From Cerioporus squamosus (lineage: Eukaryota; Basidiomycota; Agaricomycetes; Polyporales; Polyporaceae): a DNA stretch of 27,329 nucleotides. The notes beneath the pieces were generated by a model. The model worked only from the letters and a program-made list of their open reading frames with translations, searched no databases and was not told the DNA's origin. The position numbers and the translations under genes were made by a program. The stretch spans positions 1 to 27,329 of the forward strand of contig JABYQS010000359.1 of assembly GCA_022592435.1 (NCBI GenBank), written 5' to 3'. Shown here piece after piece: positions 1 through 9,571 of the stretch; positions within the stretch are counted from its first letter, which is position 1, and each line of letters opens with the position of its first letter.

Positions 1-757
1 CACCCGCAGCTCCGCGTCGTCCAGCATCGTGATCGCAAGCTCAACCGACTCCTCCTTGAAGTACACGACGAGCGCGTCCCCAGAGAACGTGCCGTCCTCC
101 CGCGCGTACAGCTTCACTTTCGGGTCCCCCGCGTCGTCCTCCTCGATGATCCCAAACTTGCCAAAGCGCGCGATGATCTCGTCCGCGTCGGTGTCTTGGG
201 GCAGCCCGGTGATGTATATAGCGGTGTTCTTGGACTTGCGTTCGGGGACGGTGGAGGTGGAGGCACCGTTGTTATCCGAGGCAGCTTCTTGCCGCGTTTG
301 TTGCCTGCGGCAATGTTTACGGGTCCGTCGTCGGGCTCTTTGCGCTTCTTGGTGGTGCGCTTGAGAACGGGGGCTGCTGGGGTCTGGAAGGGGCGGAAGT
401 CTGGATGAGGTCTCCACAGGATGGACGAGGGGCGGAAACAGACATACCTCTTCATCCACGCCAGCGACGGAGTAGGCAGCTTGCTGGGCCTTCACAAGGT
501 CCTCATCAAGCTACAGTGAAAGTAGGGTGAACACCAGGAGGTAGACTGAGCATTATGGTAACGCACTCACCACTGGGAGCCATGCGCCCTTGGCCGCATC
601 GTACTCGAGCTCAGTCCCATCGTCCTGCTCAAAGCGCCATGCTCCTGCTTGTTGGTCGTAATGGACGCGTGGATCATAGCGAACGCGGCGGCCTGGTCCT
701 CTGCAGAAGACCCGCTTGCGAGTGCGGCGGGAGGCACACCACCCCTGACGTCGACAT
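1..757 (-). CDS. Tat-SF1/Cus2-type U2 snRNP-associated splicing factor, 5' part (truncated at window start, frame breaks)
   Basis: RNA-binding protein of the Tat-SF1/Cus2 family, a nuclear factor that helps U2 snRNP and prespliceosome assembly. Visible in order: a start at 757 (MSTSG), an acidic Gln/Ala stretch, the family N-terminal block (DPRVHYDQQAGAWRFEQDDG, then ELEYDAAKGAWLPV), an intron near 515-555, the block SVAGVDEE, a second intron ending in TTCCAG, then TPAAPVLKRTTKKRKE and the first RRM (NTAIYITGLPQDTDADEII, later GDALVVYFKEESVELAI). The rest of the gene lies outside the window. Three one-base frame breaks are needed: in a G4 run at 742-745, near 676-681, and near 285 just before the RRM. 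In each case the protein resumes in family-like sequence, so a sequencing indel is likelier than decay. The family call rests on the N-terminal block and RRM and is firm; a close paralogue cannot be excluded. Confidence 0.82.
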
Positions 758-1117
758 GTTGCGTACTGTATGACGGTTTTGCTATGCACTCAGGAAACAG
801 AGAGACTTAAGCAGTAAAGGAGACGGATCCGACAGTGTTGAAGTGAGTTAGGGACAGAGAGATGAGCGTGTTGAATTGGACTGTAAGTCAACTGTAAGTG
901 GTTAACGGCACCGGGAGAAGTGGTTCTTCCCATGGGCTTGCCCTCGGCCTCAGAGTCAGACGTCGCACAGTGAACTGTATACACTTCCAGTTCTAATGCG
1001 AGGGACCAATATATAGCTTGATATAGCGCGGGCACGCGATCGAGGATATAGAGGACGGTGGTAGCGAGAGGATGGTCAGGTGGTTGACAGTGGAACGATG
1101 TATCGCCGGTCTCTACT
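758..1117. other. Intergenic, between two minus-strand genes
   Basis: About 360 bases between the start of the Tat-SF1-like gene and the stop of the complex I gene. It should hold the promoter of the first and the 3' end of the second. On the minus strand there are AT-rich TATAT motifs around 1010-1025. I see no coding sequence. Confidence 0.6.
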
Positions 1118-1809
1118 CTACTTCACAAGCAACATTGGGAAGTACGCGTGGGGATCATGGGGCGCGTCCTCGACGCGTTCAGACGCCAACGCTTGAAGGA
1201 TTGGGGAGGGGTAGGCGGAAGCTTGGACTCAGAGTAGGCCTTGCGAGCCGAGGCAATCGTCGCAATTGCTGGGTAAGGTCAACGGCACCCTGCTGCTCTG
1301 CGGGGACATCCGACTTCTCTGCTGCATCAGGAGCGGCGATACTGCGATACTAATCAGGAGGAGTCGTGTAATACATGAAGTGGACATACACTTGCTGCGC
1401 CCTTGCATGGTCCAGGAGCAAGGTAGACAGCTCCGATTGCGTCACCACGGAGGGTTGGGGTACGCACGGCGCACATCCCGTTTCCAGTAGGGGTTTTGCG
1501 CGGGGTCGGAGGCTAGAGGAAGGACACTGAGACACACCAATCATACAGAGACGTCCGCGGTGCGAACTTTCGTGGCAGGAGTCGAATACTTCTTCCGCCT
1601 CGAACCAGGAGGCGGGTAGCGGTGGACACCAGCAATAGGAAGGCGCTAGAGATCTCAGGTTCACCGCGACGACGTCTCCTGCAAGCGTGCGGCAAGTGGT
1701 GAGGACATGTGTCGGATTCGAATGAGTGGACCGGCGTACTGAATTTCTTCCAGAAGCCCTTGGGGCTCAGATGGTAGAGCGTATGGTCTGCCACCATACG
1801 AGACGCCAT
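1118..1809 (-). CDS. NADH:ubiquinone oxidoreductase (complex I) fungal 21 kDa accessory subunit, with several frame breaks
   Basis: Accessory subunit of mitochondrial respiratory complex I, of the fungal 21 kDa (N. crassa 21.3 kDa-like) family. The ATG at 1809 opens MASRMVADHTLYH then SPKGFWKKF, an intron follows, and the next exon gives RDVVAVN and EISS. Then come LPIAGVHRYPPPGSR, YSTPATK, an intron, ASDPAQNPYWKRDVRRAYP, QPSVVTQSELSTLLLDHARA, another intron, and the C-terminal part AIATIASARKAYSESKLPPT, FKRWRL, with DAPHDPHAYFPMLLVK before a TAG at 1118-1120. The order and motifs match the family through its C-terminal domain. About six single-base losses are needed (near 1658, 1643, 1567, 1458, 1267 and 1181), several in short runs of one base. 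Nothing else looks decayed, which argues for sequence error in an active housekeeping gene. The next gene on the other side, at 2607, is divergent. Confidence 0.8.
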
Positions 1810-2606
1810 GGCCGACGAGCACGGAGGGGGGAAAGGCGGTGGTGGTCGTTGTCGAGGAAGCTCTTGTCGCAGGAGCGAACAGCGACGCCGCGGTTGTGCC
1901 CGTGCGGTCACATGCTCGGCGGGCGACTGCCTCCAGCCATTCGCCCAGGCCCGGTTTCTCACTTGTCCTCCACGTCCTTGATGTCCTTGTCGTCGTGTAC
2001 ACGCATACTGCAAATGTCCTGCTTGCTATTGCTCGCCAAGAGACGTCGAATGCGCTGCCAGTGTCCAGCAGATGCTCGATACAGCAGTGCAGAACTATCA
2101 CCGGTTGCCTCGCGCTGGCGGGGTGCATGCCCGACGTCGGCCATTTGGACGCGATTTCGGTCCATTGTCACTGCCTGGGTTTGCAACGCAGCTGACGCGG
2201 GCGTATTGTAAGTGCTCAATTGGCTCTGTCCGACGCTGAAACTGTCGCCTGAACAGCGGATGTCGCGGAGAACTCGCTCGATGAGCTCCCGATCGCGCAA
2301 TCGCAAGCCTTGCTTTACACCACTTCGCACCATCCGCCCAAGCCTGGCCTCTTCCTGCGCTCGCGGCCATACGGCGACGTTGCGATGTTACGTGTCTTGT
2401 CCGCGCTGTCGTGCTCGTCGTTCCATTGGTGGCCAGGATAACCGCTGCATATAAACCTCGGGATGCTCGTCAGCCTTTTCACCGTCACCCTCTTGCACTC
2501 TCCCCAGATCCCTCCCACTGTCTCTGAGGCGACCAGACTCGTCTTCTTCTGCTTACACACTCCAGCGTTCTCTTCCCTCCGAGTCACACATCGACAACAG
2601 AATACG
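1810..2606. other. Divergent promoter region between complex I subunit and UPF0643-like gene
   Basis: Roughly 800 bases separating two divergent starts. The right end carries a TATA box and a pyrimidine-rich leader for the plus-strand gene. Open frames exist on both strands (for example minus 1959-2333), but I recognise no domain or exon structure in them. Confidence 0.6.
2450..2455 (+). promoter_or_regulatory. TATA box of the UPF0643-like gene
   Basis: TATAAA, followed about 20-80 bases later by a C/T-rich initiation region (TTTTCACCGTCACCCTCTTG). An ATG at 2463 would lie upstream of the expected transcript start. This is why the ATG at 2607 was chosen for the protein. Confidence 0.6.
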
Positions 2607-3507
2607 ATGTCTGAAGTCGCCTTTGCCGCTCCTACCGCTCTGCCTGCCTCTACGGACGATATTCTGAGCCCGCCCATGTCTTCCTCTAAGCCCAGCGACG
2701 ACACTCAGCAGATACTGGCGGAGAAGCCTGCGAAAGAAGCACGCGACCCTCACGTCCTCCCGACTTTCACGTCGCGGTCGCAATCTCCCATCCTCTACCT
2801 CCCGCCCCTTCTCTCTTCCCTTCCCGCAGGAGTCGTCCATCCCGGCTACCCAGTGTCCTCCCCAGCATTCTCCTCCCCAAGCGCACCGCGTCCGCTATCG
2901 ACCGACACACGCCTGCCCTCGATAGACCCCGCGTCGCTCTCCTTGCATCGCGCGTTGCACAACTTCCGGCCAGTAACGGAAGACTACGCGACGGTGCCGT
3001 ACTCCGAGGCGTTCAACTGGGACGAGCTTGAGCTCCCGGAGGACGACGAGCGCGAGTGGTATTGCGTCGCTTTTCGTAGCAAGCGTAAAGCAGGCAGCGA
3101 TGGCAGTCGTGAGTAAAGGTCTCTATATGCGCGCTCCTTGCTGACAACGCCGCCAGCCCTCTACGAGGCGGACAAGAAGGCTCACGAGGAAGCCGTTTCG
3201 AACGGCGGGGTACGTGCATCATCGTTATGTTACAACAAAATCCCCACTTACGCGGATGCTCTTGCAGTTGATTTTGTATTGGTACGGAACCCCGCACCCC
3301 ACGACGAGTCTCAACCTCGCGACGTGCATCTGGCAGTCGCGTGCTCACGCGGCCGCTGCCAACTCTCGCCCGCATCACATTCGCGCGATGCGGCTGGCTG
3401 CCGCTTCGTACGAGCGGTATGAGCTGGAGCGTTACCGCCTCCAGAAGGTGAAGGGCGAACGTGGGGTGCGCGTGCAGCCCTACGACGGTGGGGATGTCGG
3501 CTGGTAG
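2607..3507 (+). CDS. Conserved fungal protein of unknown function, UPF0643-like
   Basis: Three exons (2607-3108, 3157-3209, 3268-3507) join without frame problems to 264 residues; both introns are about 50 nt with GTGAGT and GTACGT donors. The N-terminal half is Ser/Pro-rich and probably disordered. The C-terminal half is compact: ILYLPPLLSSLP early on, FNWDELELPEDDEREWYCVA, then LILYWYGTPHPTTSLNLATC followed by IWQSRAHAAAANSRPHHIRA and MRLAAASYERYELERY. The 'NLATCIWxSR...ANSRPHHxxAMRLAA' block is what I recall from the fungal UPF0643 family; no biochemical role is known to me. Start 2607 is preferred because the TATA box at 2450 makes the upstream in-frame ATG untranscribed. It ends 296 bases from the convergent carboxypeptidase gene. 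Confidence 0.75.
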
Positions 3508-3803
3508 ATGTTCGAGTCGTGCGGAGGGTGTTTCTTGGATCTTGGAATGTTTGAGCCTCTTCTTGTTGTCGTCTTATTATTCGCTGTCGATACGCTTTCG
3601 CTACTCTAAATCGCGATTATTGTTAGGATAGATCATGTTCTTCCCGGGTTACTAGTATTTGCATGTGTGCACTGCGACGACGATGCATGCATCATGCCTC
3701 AGCTACTACAGTTCATTGAAACAAGTCGAGTCCGCCAAAGGTACAGATTATGTGTATGACTGCTGACGTTGTCGAGTACCATTGCCAAGATGCAACGTAT
3801 TGA

Positions 3804-5751
3804 TCATGCGATTGTCTGCCCATGGATAGTTTGGTTTAGAAACTGGAGCGCAGCCTCGCGCTTGCCCAGCGAGCCCGTCGCAAAGTCGCCGATGTTGTGG
3901 CCACTGCAAACGTGCCATGAGTGCCCGGCGTCGTCCCCTTGAAGCGGAGAGAAGAGATACTCACGCGCCAGAGAAGCGGACGTAGGTGAACGGCGGGAGC
4001 TGCTTGAACTGACCGACGGTCTCGCTCCCGACCTTGTACGGGGTCCACTGGGTGAAGTAGAAGTTCGCCGTGGCGTCAGTGTTGAGGTCAGCGGCGAGTG
4101 CCTCGGTGAGTAAGTGGTTGCCGATGAAGTCCTGAAGGTCACGAGAACTGGTTATGAGCTCGGACGAAAGACATCCCTAGATCACTCAGACGTACAGCGT
4201 CACCAGACCACATTCCAACCAGGATGTTCTTGTTGATCAAGCCCTCGAGGAGCGGCCGGGAGTTGCGGATCCAGCTCCCAGTCGTCTTGAAGTTGTACGA
4301 CACATAGATGTTGTCCTCCATGTACTGGGATGTCGCGCCGATCTTAGATTGGATAGCGGGGTCGGAAAGGTAGGTCGTGGTGGAGGGGTCGGTCTTGTTC
4401 GAGTTGACGTGGAACTGGTTGTAGCTGCCGACGAGCGAGCCGTAGAAGTCCTGCTCAGCCGCGAGTCCGGCGTCCCAGCAGATGAGCTGGTTGTTGGAAG
4501 TGTTGTTAGCGTAGCAATTTTGGACCTTCTTCTGGATGCCGGAGTTGTCGATCGCGTACCAAAGGCGGTCCTGTTTGAGGATGGTTGATGCGGGGACGAG
4601 CTGAGCATATCTCTCGACGTTGCGATGTAGGTAAGTCGAGCATAAAGAAGAATCGTGTGCCTCTTGACTCACGGGTTGCCGACGGCGTAGTCCAGGTAGT
4701 ACGGGAGCTGAAGGAGAGGGTCCTGCATCATGGTTAGTATGCAGTGTTCAGACTGTGACACTACACACTGACCATGTACGGCCCACCAATGCCAATGTTC
4801 TTCACATTAATCTTGACACCTGAGACAGACCCGGAATCTATGGCGTCATTCTGGCTCAAGAAGTACCTGTGGCACTCTTGTCAGGGTTGCGCTAGCCTAT
4901 AGATATGCTCGAGACTCACGTAGCGAAGGTAGAAATCAAGGTGCCTCCATAGCTGTGCGATACCGTTGATCAGCCGGCGGACATCGACTCGGAGGAAGAA
5001 CACTGACTGTTCACTCCAAAGGCCAAAATCATTCTTCTGGTACTTGGCAAAGCGAGAGTCCGTGAAGAAAATCTGGAGGAACTTCACAGGTCTGTGAACA
5101 GATGAACTTCGCCGCCGAGTGCTGTTTGTATGACGAACCTGCCAGACATCGGCTGCTGCTGCCTGGGTGGTACTGATGTTCCTTGACCCGTACGAGAAGC
5201 CGACACCAATGGGCTGATCGATGTAAAGACTGACAACTATCAATCTTGAAGTGTCAACCACGACACTTTTGGCACTCACACATTTGAGACTTGGTTAAAT
5301 GAGTACGGGTTGAGGGACACCGTCTTCTGATCGTCGTTGAGGCGACACGGTCCATTCTCCGTTAACAGGCCAACCATGCTCGAAGTACCCCCCTTGCCTG
5401 ACATCAGCAGGATGCAGGACACGAGAGGTAAGTTACGCACCTCGCCTTGAAGCCACACCGTCAGCGGCGCTGTGTCTGGGTTATTACGAGCCTCGAAGAA
5501 CCAGAACCTGTGAACGAACTACATTCAGTGCCTCCTGCCAATGTGAGGAAGAAGAGAATGGTAACATGCCATATGCTACCGTCGGAAGAGATGTCTCCAT
5601 ATCCGGAGGCCTGGTAGACACCGGAGGTGGTCTCGCAGACACCGCTGTTCTCGACGACGCCGCGGAGCTTGCCCGGAGTCGGGGCGCTTGCAGCTGCGGA
5701 GGAAATGAGATAGAGTGCCGCGACAGCCGTGGCGAGCAGAGCAAACGTCAT
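3804..5751 (-). CDS. Secreted serine carboxypeptidase, peptidase family S10
   Basis: S10 carboxypeptidases remove C-terminal residues from peptides; this one has a signal peptide ([20 protein letters not shown]) and is probably extracellular or vacuolar. Ordered blocks: [34 protein letters not shown]; the GGPG-type region, read imperfectly as [84 protein letters not shown]; then [10 protein letters not shown] joined across an intron to DFIGNH, supplying the catalytic Asp; and FSGAGHNIGDF, supplying the catalytic His, before the stop at 3804. Around ten exons. Oddities: intron 1 appears to use a GC donor (GCATGT, near 5569), and the nucleophile codon, expected at an exon junction before YGG, assembles as His rather than Ser. 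A sequence error could explain the latter, otherwise it is a pseudoenzyme. Confidence 0.85.
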
Positions 5752-5810
5752 GGTGGAAGTGACCGGCTGTGACGACGATGCCTGGAGGAGTTTTGAGGGA
5801 CATCGACTGC

Positions 5811-5816
5811 CTTATA
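5811..5816 (-). promoter_or_regulatory. TATA box of the S10 carboxypeptidase gene
   Basis: TATAAG on the minus strand, about 60 bases upstream of the ATG at 5751, a normal spacing for a short fungal leader. Confidence 0.5.
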
Positions 5817-6416
5817 TCGGCACCAGACGCCTCCAGCGTGCTCGCAGGCCGACTGTATGCATCCTTCCAGATCGACCAGAGCCAGGAATCTTGCGCGAAT
5901 GGATTCAAGGGGTACAGGATGTGTCAAAGCTGCTTGTGTTGGGAGACAATGTGATCAGCACTCTCGATATCTCCGAGTCGAAGGTCATTCCGTTCGAAGC
6001 CTGGGCGCCATGTTGCATGTGGTAGAAAGCCTGAGCACGTCGGAGGTACGCAGATGTTGCTTCCAACTTACGCTCACAGAGCGCACGTCGTCGGAGTCCT
6101 ATGCGAAAGATCAATATGTTGTGATTCACCGAGATTCACTGCCTCAACATACCCGTGAATGGTTCCGTGTGATGATGTTGCCAACTGGAGCACTACGGCG
6201 GGACGCTGACAATCAGTGTTCAACTCCAGAAAGGACAGTGACCTCACCGATGGATGGGATCTCAGGGGCTCGGTATATGTTCACGCGAAGAACGCGGTCA
6301 GGAGGGTTTACTGCTAGAGACAATCCGAAGGCGCTCCTTGACCAGCTCTGACGTTCCTGAGCTTCGCAAGCGTTCGGACTGTGGGCGGAGATCAACCGTC
6401 TTCCTAGAGGTACAAG

Positions 6417-6953
6417 ATGCCCAAGGAATCTCGTGATCCTGAAGAGAAGATGGCTCGGAACTGCACTCGCTCCGGGACGGCTAATCTCCTAGTCATGCGT
6501 GCTACGGCGACGCGCCCAGGCTCGCCATACATACTCAGCGAGCACGCTATACTTATGCTGTGGTCGCTCAACCGCACTGTTCAGTACTGCTCAGCATACA
6601 AGAAGAATGATATACGACCACACAAATTCATACCGATCATCATCAGCGGGATGTGTTCTGGTGATAATCCCGAGGTATCACGCGTCTTCCGTAGACTTCG
6701 GCCTCCTCGGAGCATCATGAAGGATGTGGGGCCTTTCACAAACAACACAGTCGCCGGTGAAGGTCCGAGATGGCTATGGCAAAGGATTATGACAATAAGA
6801 CCTAGGAACACTCAGCGCACTCAGTCTGACCAAGACTCGATCGTATCCCTCGACTCTTGGGAAGACCGCGACGACTCGTCCACTTCAATCTCGTCGACCC
6901 AAGAACTTGAACGCCCTACAGGCTTGTGTTCCCCGCTTTTTGAAGTCGACTGA
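6417..6953 (+). CDS. Possible unrecognised protein, probably the 3' part of a gene
   Basis: An uninterrupted 178-codon frame ending in a hydrophilic acidic Ser-rich tail (SIVSLDSWEDRDDSSTSISS, then TQELERP). Such a tail is typical of disordered protein ends and less expected of chance translation. The frame ends only 36 bases before the stop of the convergent orphan gene at 6989. The N-terminal part (MPKESRDPEEKMARN) has no recognised domain, and an upstream exon is possible. I do not recognise a family. Low confidence that it is translated as drawn. Confidence 0.27.
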   Translation: MPKESRDPEEKMARNCTRSGTANLLVMRATATRPGSPYILSEHAILMLWSLNRTVQYCSAYKKNDIRPHKFIPIIISGMCSGDNPEVSRVFRRLRPPRSIMKDVGPFTNNTVAGEGPRWLWQRIMTIRPRNTQRTQSDQDSIVSLDSWEDRDDSSTSISSTQELERPTGLCSPLFEVD

Positions 6954-6988
6954 CTGATTTCTTCCTACATTTCCATCAGATACGTAAT

Positions 6989-9005
6989 TTAGCGTAGTTT
7001 CACTGGCGCACTCACAACCACAACACCATCCTCCGGAGGAGATCCCGTCCCCCCTCTTTCATTTATGTCAGCCGGTCCCCGTAAGGGTGATATGTAGATA
7101 CCGGGCACAGGAGCGAAAGGCGCTGCTGGAGGGGTACCGACGTCCGGCGATTCTTGTTCTTCCTCTTCTAGGCCATCCTCGTACGAGCGACTGCGACGTC
7201 CATCCTGAGATTCTGCGCCGAGTAAATCCCAGCGGGCATCGTCGGCCCAAGGCTCCTGCTCGTCGAGTTTCGCCTTCGCAGTGGAGCGGGACGTAGATGG
7301 AGCTGCCTTGTCGTCGGGAGTCACGATCCAGACAAAGGGACCGCCGTCTTCGCTCTGTTGCGAGCCCTGGGGCGCGTGAACGCCGGGCGATGGAATGCAG
7401 GATTTCTCCTCGGCATGATCCCGAACGTAGGGGCTCTGTAGGTCCGGCGTCGAGATCCCACTGAGTCCGAGAGAGGCAAGCGAGGACTGGGATGCAGCCC
7501 GCGGGGGACGATTGTGCTTGAGGGAGTCGGCGCGAGTGGGTGTATGCGGTTCTGGGACTCTTGGCTGACTCCAGAATACCTCCTCAGAATCGCTGTCCGT
7601 AGGAAGAGGCGGTGACGAAGGGGCGTTCAAGACAATCTCTCCCCGATCGAACTTCTCCCATTTGAACCCAAGCGCCTCGTAGTCGACCAGCTGCTTATGA
7701 GAAGTCCCGTCCACCTCTATCTCGAAACCATGAAGACCAGGAGCGCAGTTGAATCCATAACTCTTCGCAATACCAGGCATGAAGCGTCCCACAGATCTTG
7801 ATGCCGGTGAAGGCGGGATGGATGTACTCCCTGGAGGACCGAGGACCCATGGAGCATGCCGTATCTGATGAGAAGATCCTGGAGAGTCTTCAGTTGATGA
7901 GAGCAAAGGAACCGGGTTCGCGGAAGAGTGGCGGAAGTCCGCATGGGCAGAGACCGTGGACAGCATCAGGGGTCCTGGCGTTGAGAACAGCCGACCGCTT
8001 TGCAAGGACGCCAGGGCCAGTGAGGGTTGGCTCGATCCTGAGGGAAGCACGAAAGCAGGCGAAACAGGGGCAGGACGTGCGCCGGGCACGGCAAGAGATG
8101 CATCATCACCAGTAAGACCAGGTCCAGGAGTAGAGAAGGGTATGGGCATCGGCACAGTGTAAGAAGCAAGATACGTAGAGATGGCAGTCAAATCGGGAAT
8201 TATGGGGGCAGTGTGAGCAGAAGTAATGTCGGTGAACGCTGAGGAAGTGGACGCAGGTCCAGCAGTAGAGAATGGAAGCTCGCTTCTTGCGGAGAGACGA
8301 GGAGACGGGGTTTGTTCCTCGGGAGATGCGAGACATACTGGTGGGATCTTGTGGTTCACATACTGTTCGTCCGTGTAGTCCGATGTTGGCTCCACCGGGG
8401 CGAAATCACGTAAGAATGGCTCCGAAGCGGCGGGTAGCTCGGGTTCTGCAGGGGGTACGAAGGCAAATGGCGAGTTCTCAGCAGCCAGTTGACCAGCACT
8501 ATCGGAACTTCCATCTGGTATCGGGCGGCTCGAGTCTGACGTTGGAAGGAGTAGATGCAAAGGATGTTTCGATCCAAGAGTCGTGATCGTACCATGCAAC
8601 CAAGGGGGCAGATGTCTGGTCGCGTCGATAGTTTGAGCATCTTCATCCGAGTCGCAGAAGGCGGAGGGGTCGAAAGGGTCGCGAGCTTTCGCCGATGACA
8701 TGGGATAGTCCATCTTCAAGACAGAGAAGTCCTCCCCAAGGGCTCCACCGTTGAAGGAACTGTACGCATTCGCCGGAGTTCGCGGAGTCTCACATGTTGT
8801 AGCGGACGAGGATGAAGCTGCTCGCTGACGGCGAGAGCGCGTTGTGCTAGCAGGAGTTGCATGCAAAACGTTGACTGTTTGGATCATGCGATCGTAGCGC
8901 GAGTTCATGCCGTCCGTCCGCTGGCGTTTCACTGGTCGACCGGAGCCTATGTCGGGCCATTATCCAGTGTCGTTCACAGCATAGAGATAAAACACTCGCC
9001 CTCAT
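6989..9005 (-). CDS. Uncharacterised Ser/Pro-rich nuclear-type protein with FSTxGP repeats
   Basis: A nearly single-exon gene of about 655 residues. The long exon (8946-6989) has no ATG at its very start. A 10-base first exon (ATGAGGGCGA, 9005-8996) followed by a 49-nt GT-AG intron gives MRASSGRPVKRQRTDGMNSR in frame; the alternative is the internal ATG at 8908. The basic RPVKRQR stretch could be a nuclear localisation signal. Most of the protein is low-complexity Ser/Pro/Thr, with a three-fold motif (PFSTAGP, PFSTPGP, LFSTPGP). A more conserved-looking core sits in the middle (SYGFNCAPGLHGFEIEVDGT, then LVDYEALGFKWEKFDRGEIV), followed by an acidic tail with a Glu run (GLEEEEQESPDVG). I recognise no family. 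It is divergent from the GGT gene. Confidence 0.72.
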
Positions 9006-9571
9006 CGCCCCGCTGATCCGAAAGTCTAGCCACGTCAACAGTTAACTTCAGCAGTCCTGGATCATCCACCGTCCTCACCGATCGGGTTCAAGCCCATTCA
9101 GCAGTAGTCTGTGGCGGTCGTGCGCTACGGATGTTTTTCGACGCGTGTGCATAGTCGACGCAGTCTTGTTCGTTAGGAATAACACGGAACAGCGGGTGGT
9201 GGTGGTGGTGGTGCGGAGACGAGACCCGTCGCGCGGTCAACGCGTCCTGTCACCGGGCAGTCACGGTGGGCGCCCGTGGGTTTCGCCATCGCGGCCTTCC
9301 ATTTCGCAATGTCCAATGTCTCAGACGCGACTGCGGCCTCTACTGAACGCTTTTCATTGTGTACGAACCATCCTCCTCCTCCTCATGGCATACATGAAGC
9401 TTCGAGTTCTGCCGTTGTGCGACGCCATGCGTCCATGGTCACTAGTACTGTCGCCCGATTTTCGCTGACTGAGCAAGCTGACCAGGATTACCCACGTCGC
9501 CGGCATCATACGCGCGGTCTGTAAGTACTTATCGCGTCGCACCCGGAGCGAATCATCCTCTGCTATCCCCC
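9006..9571. other. Divergent promoter region (orphan gene / GGT)
   Basis: About 570 bases between two divergent genes, with a GGT microsatellite at 9195-9212 and a CTCCTCCTCCTC run near 9370. A splice-donor-like GTAAGT at about 9520 could mark a 5' leader intron of the downstream GGT gene. No coding sequence is supported. Confidence 0.5.
9195..9212. repeat. (GGT)6 microsatellite
   Basis: Six perfect GGT units in the divergent promoter region. It reads as poly-Val on the plus strand in a spurious open frame, so it is treated as non-coding. Confidence 0.8.

Larger units (their letters stand above)
5752..6988. other. Poorly resolved interval between two minus-strand genes
   Basis: About 1.2 kb. 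The left end holds the carboxypeptidase promoter. The remainder has plus-strand open frames with protein-like composition (5857-6351 and 6417-6953) that do not join convincingly. No known domain was recognised on either strand. Given the frame breaks elsewhere, a real gene here could be hidden by indels. Confidence 0.5.

Noticed and set aside
1959..2333. 124-codon minus-strand frame (MVRSGVKQGLRLRDRELIER...) as a gene
   Set aside because: No recognised domain and no exon logic linking it to the complex I start at 1809. It sits in a divergent promoter region.
2463..2606. N-terminal extension of the UPF0643-like protein from the ATG at 2463
   Set aside because: It lies only about 10 bases after the TATA box, so it would precede the expected transcript start. 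The translated stretch overlaps the pyrimidine-rich initiation region.
7717..8586. Several open frames opposite the 655-residue orphan
   Set aside because: They are antisense or alternate-frame shadows of a single long, defect-free frame.
9080..9095. tRNA B-box-like GGGTTCAAGCCC
   Set aside because: No A-box at the right distance upstream and no acceptor-stem pairing around it.
9145..9524. Upstream exon joined to GGT through the GTAAGT near 9520
   Set aside because: The frames that reach the donor either stop earlier or do not join in phase. The ATG at 9572 already gives a complete type II membrane start. A leader intron remains possible.
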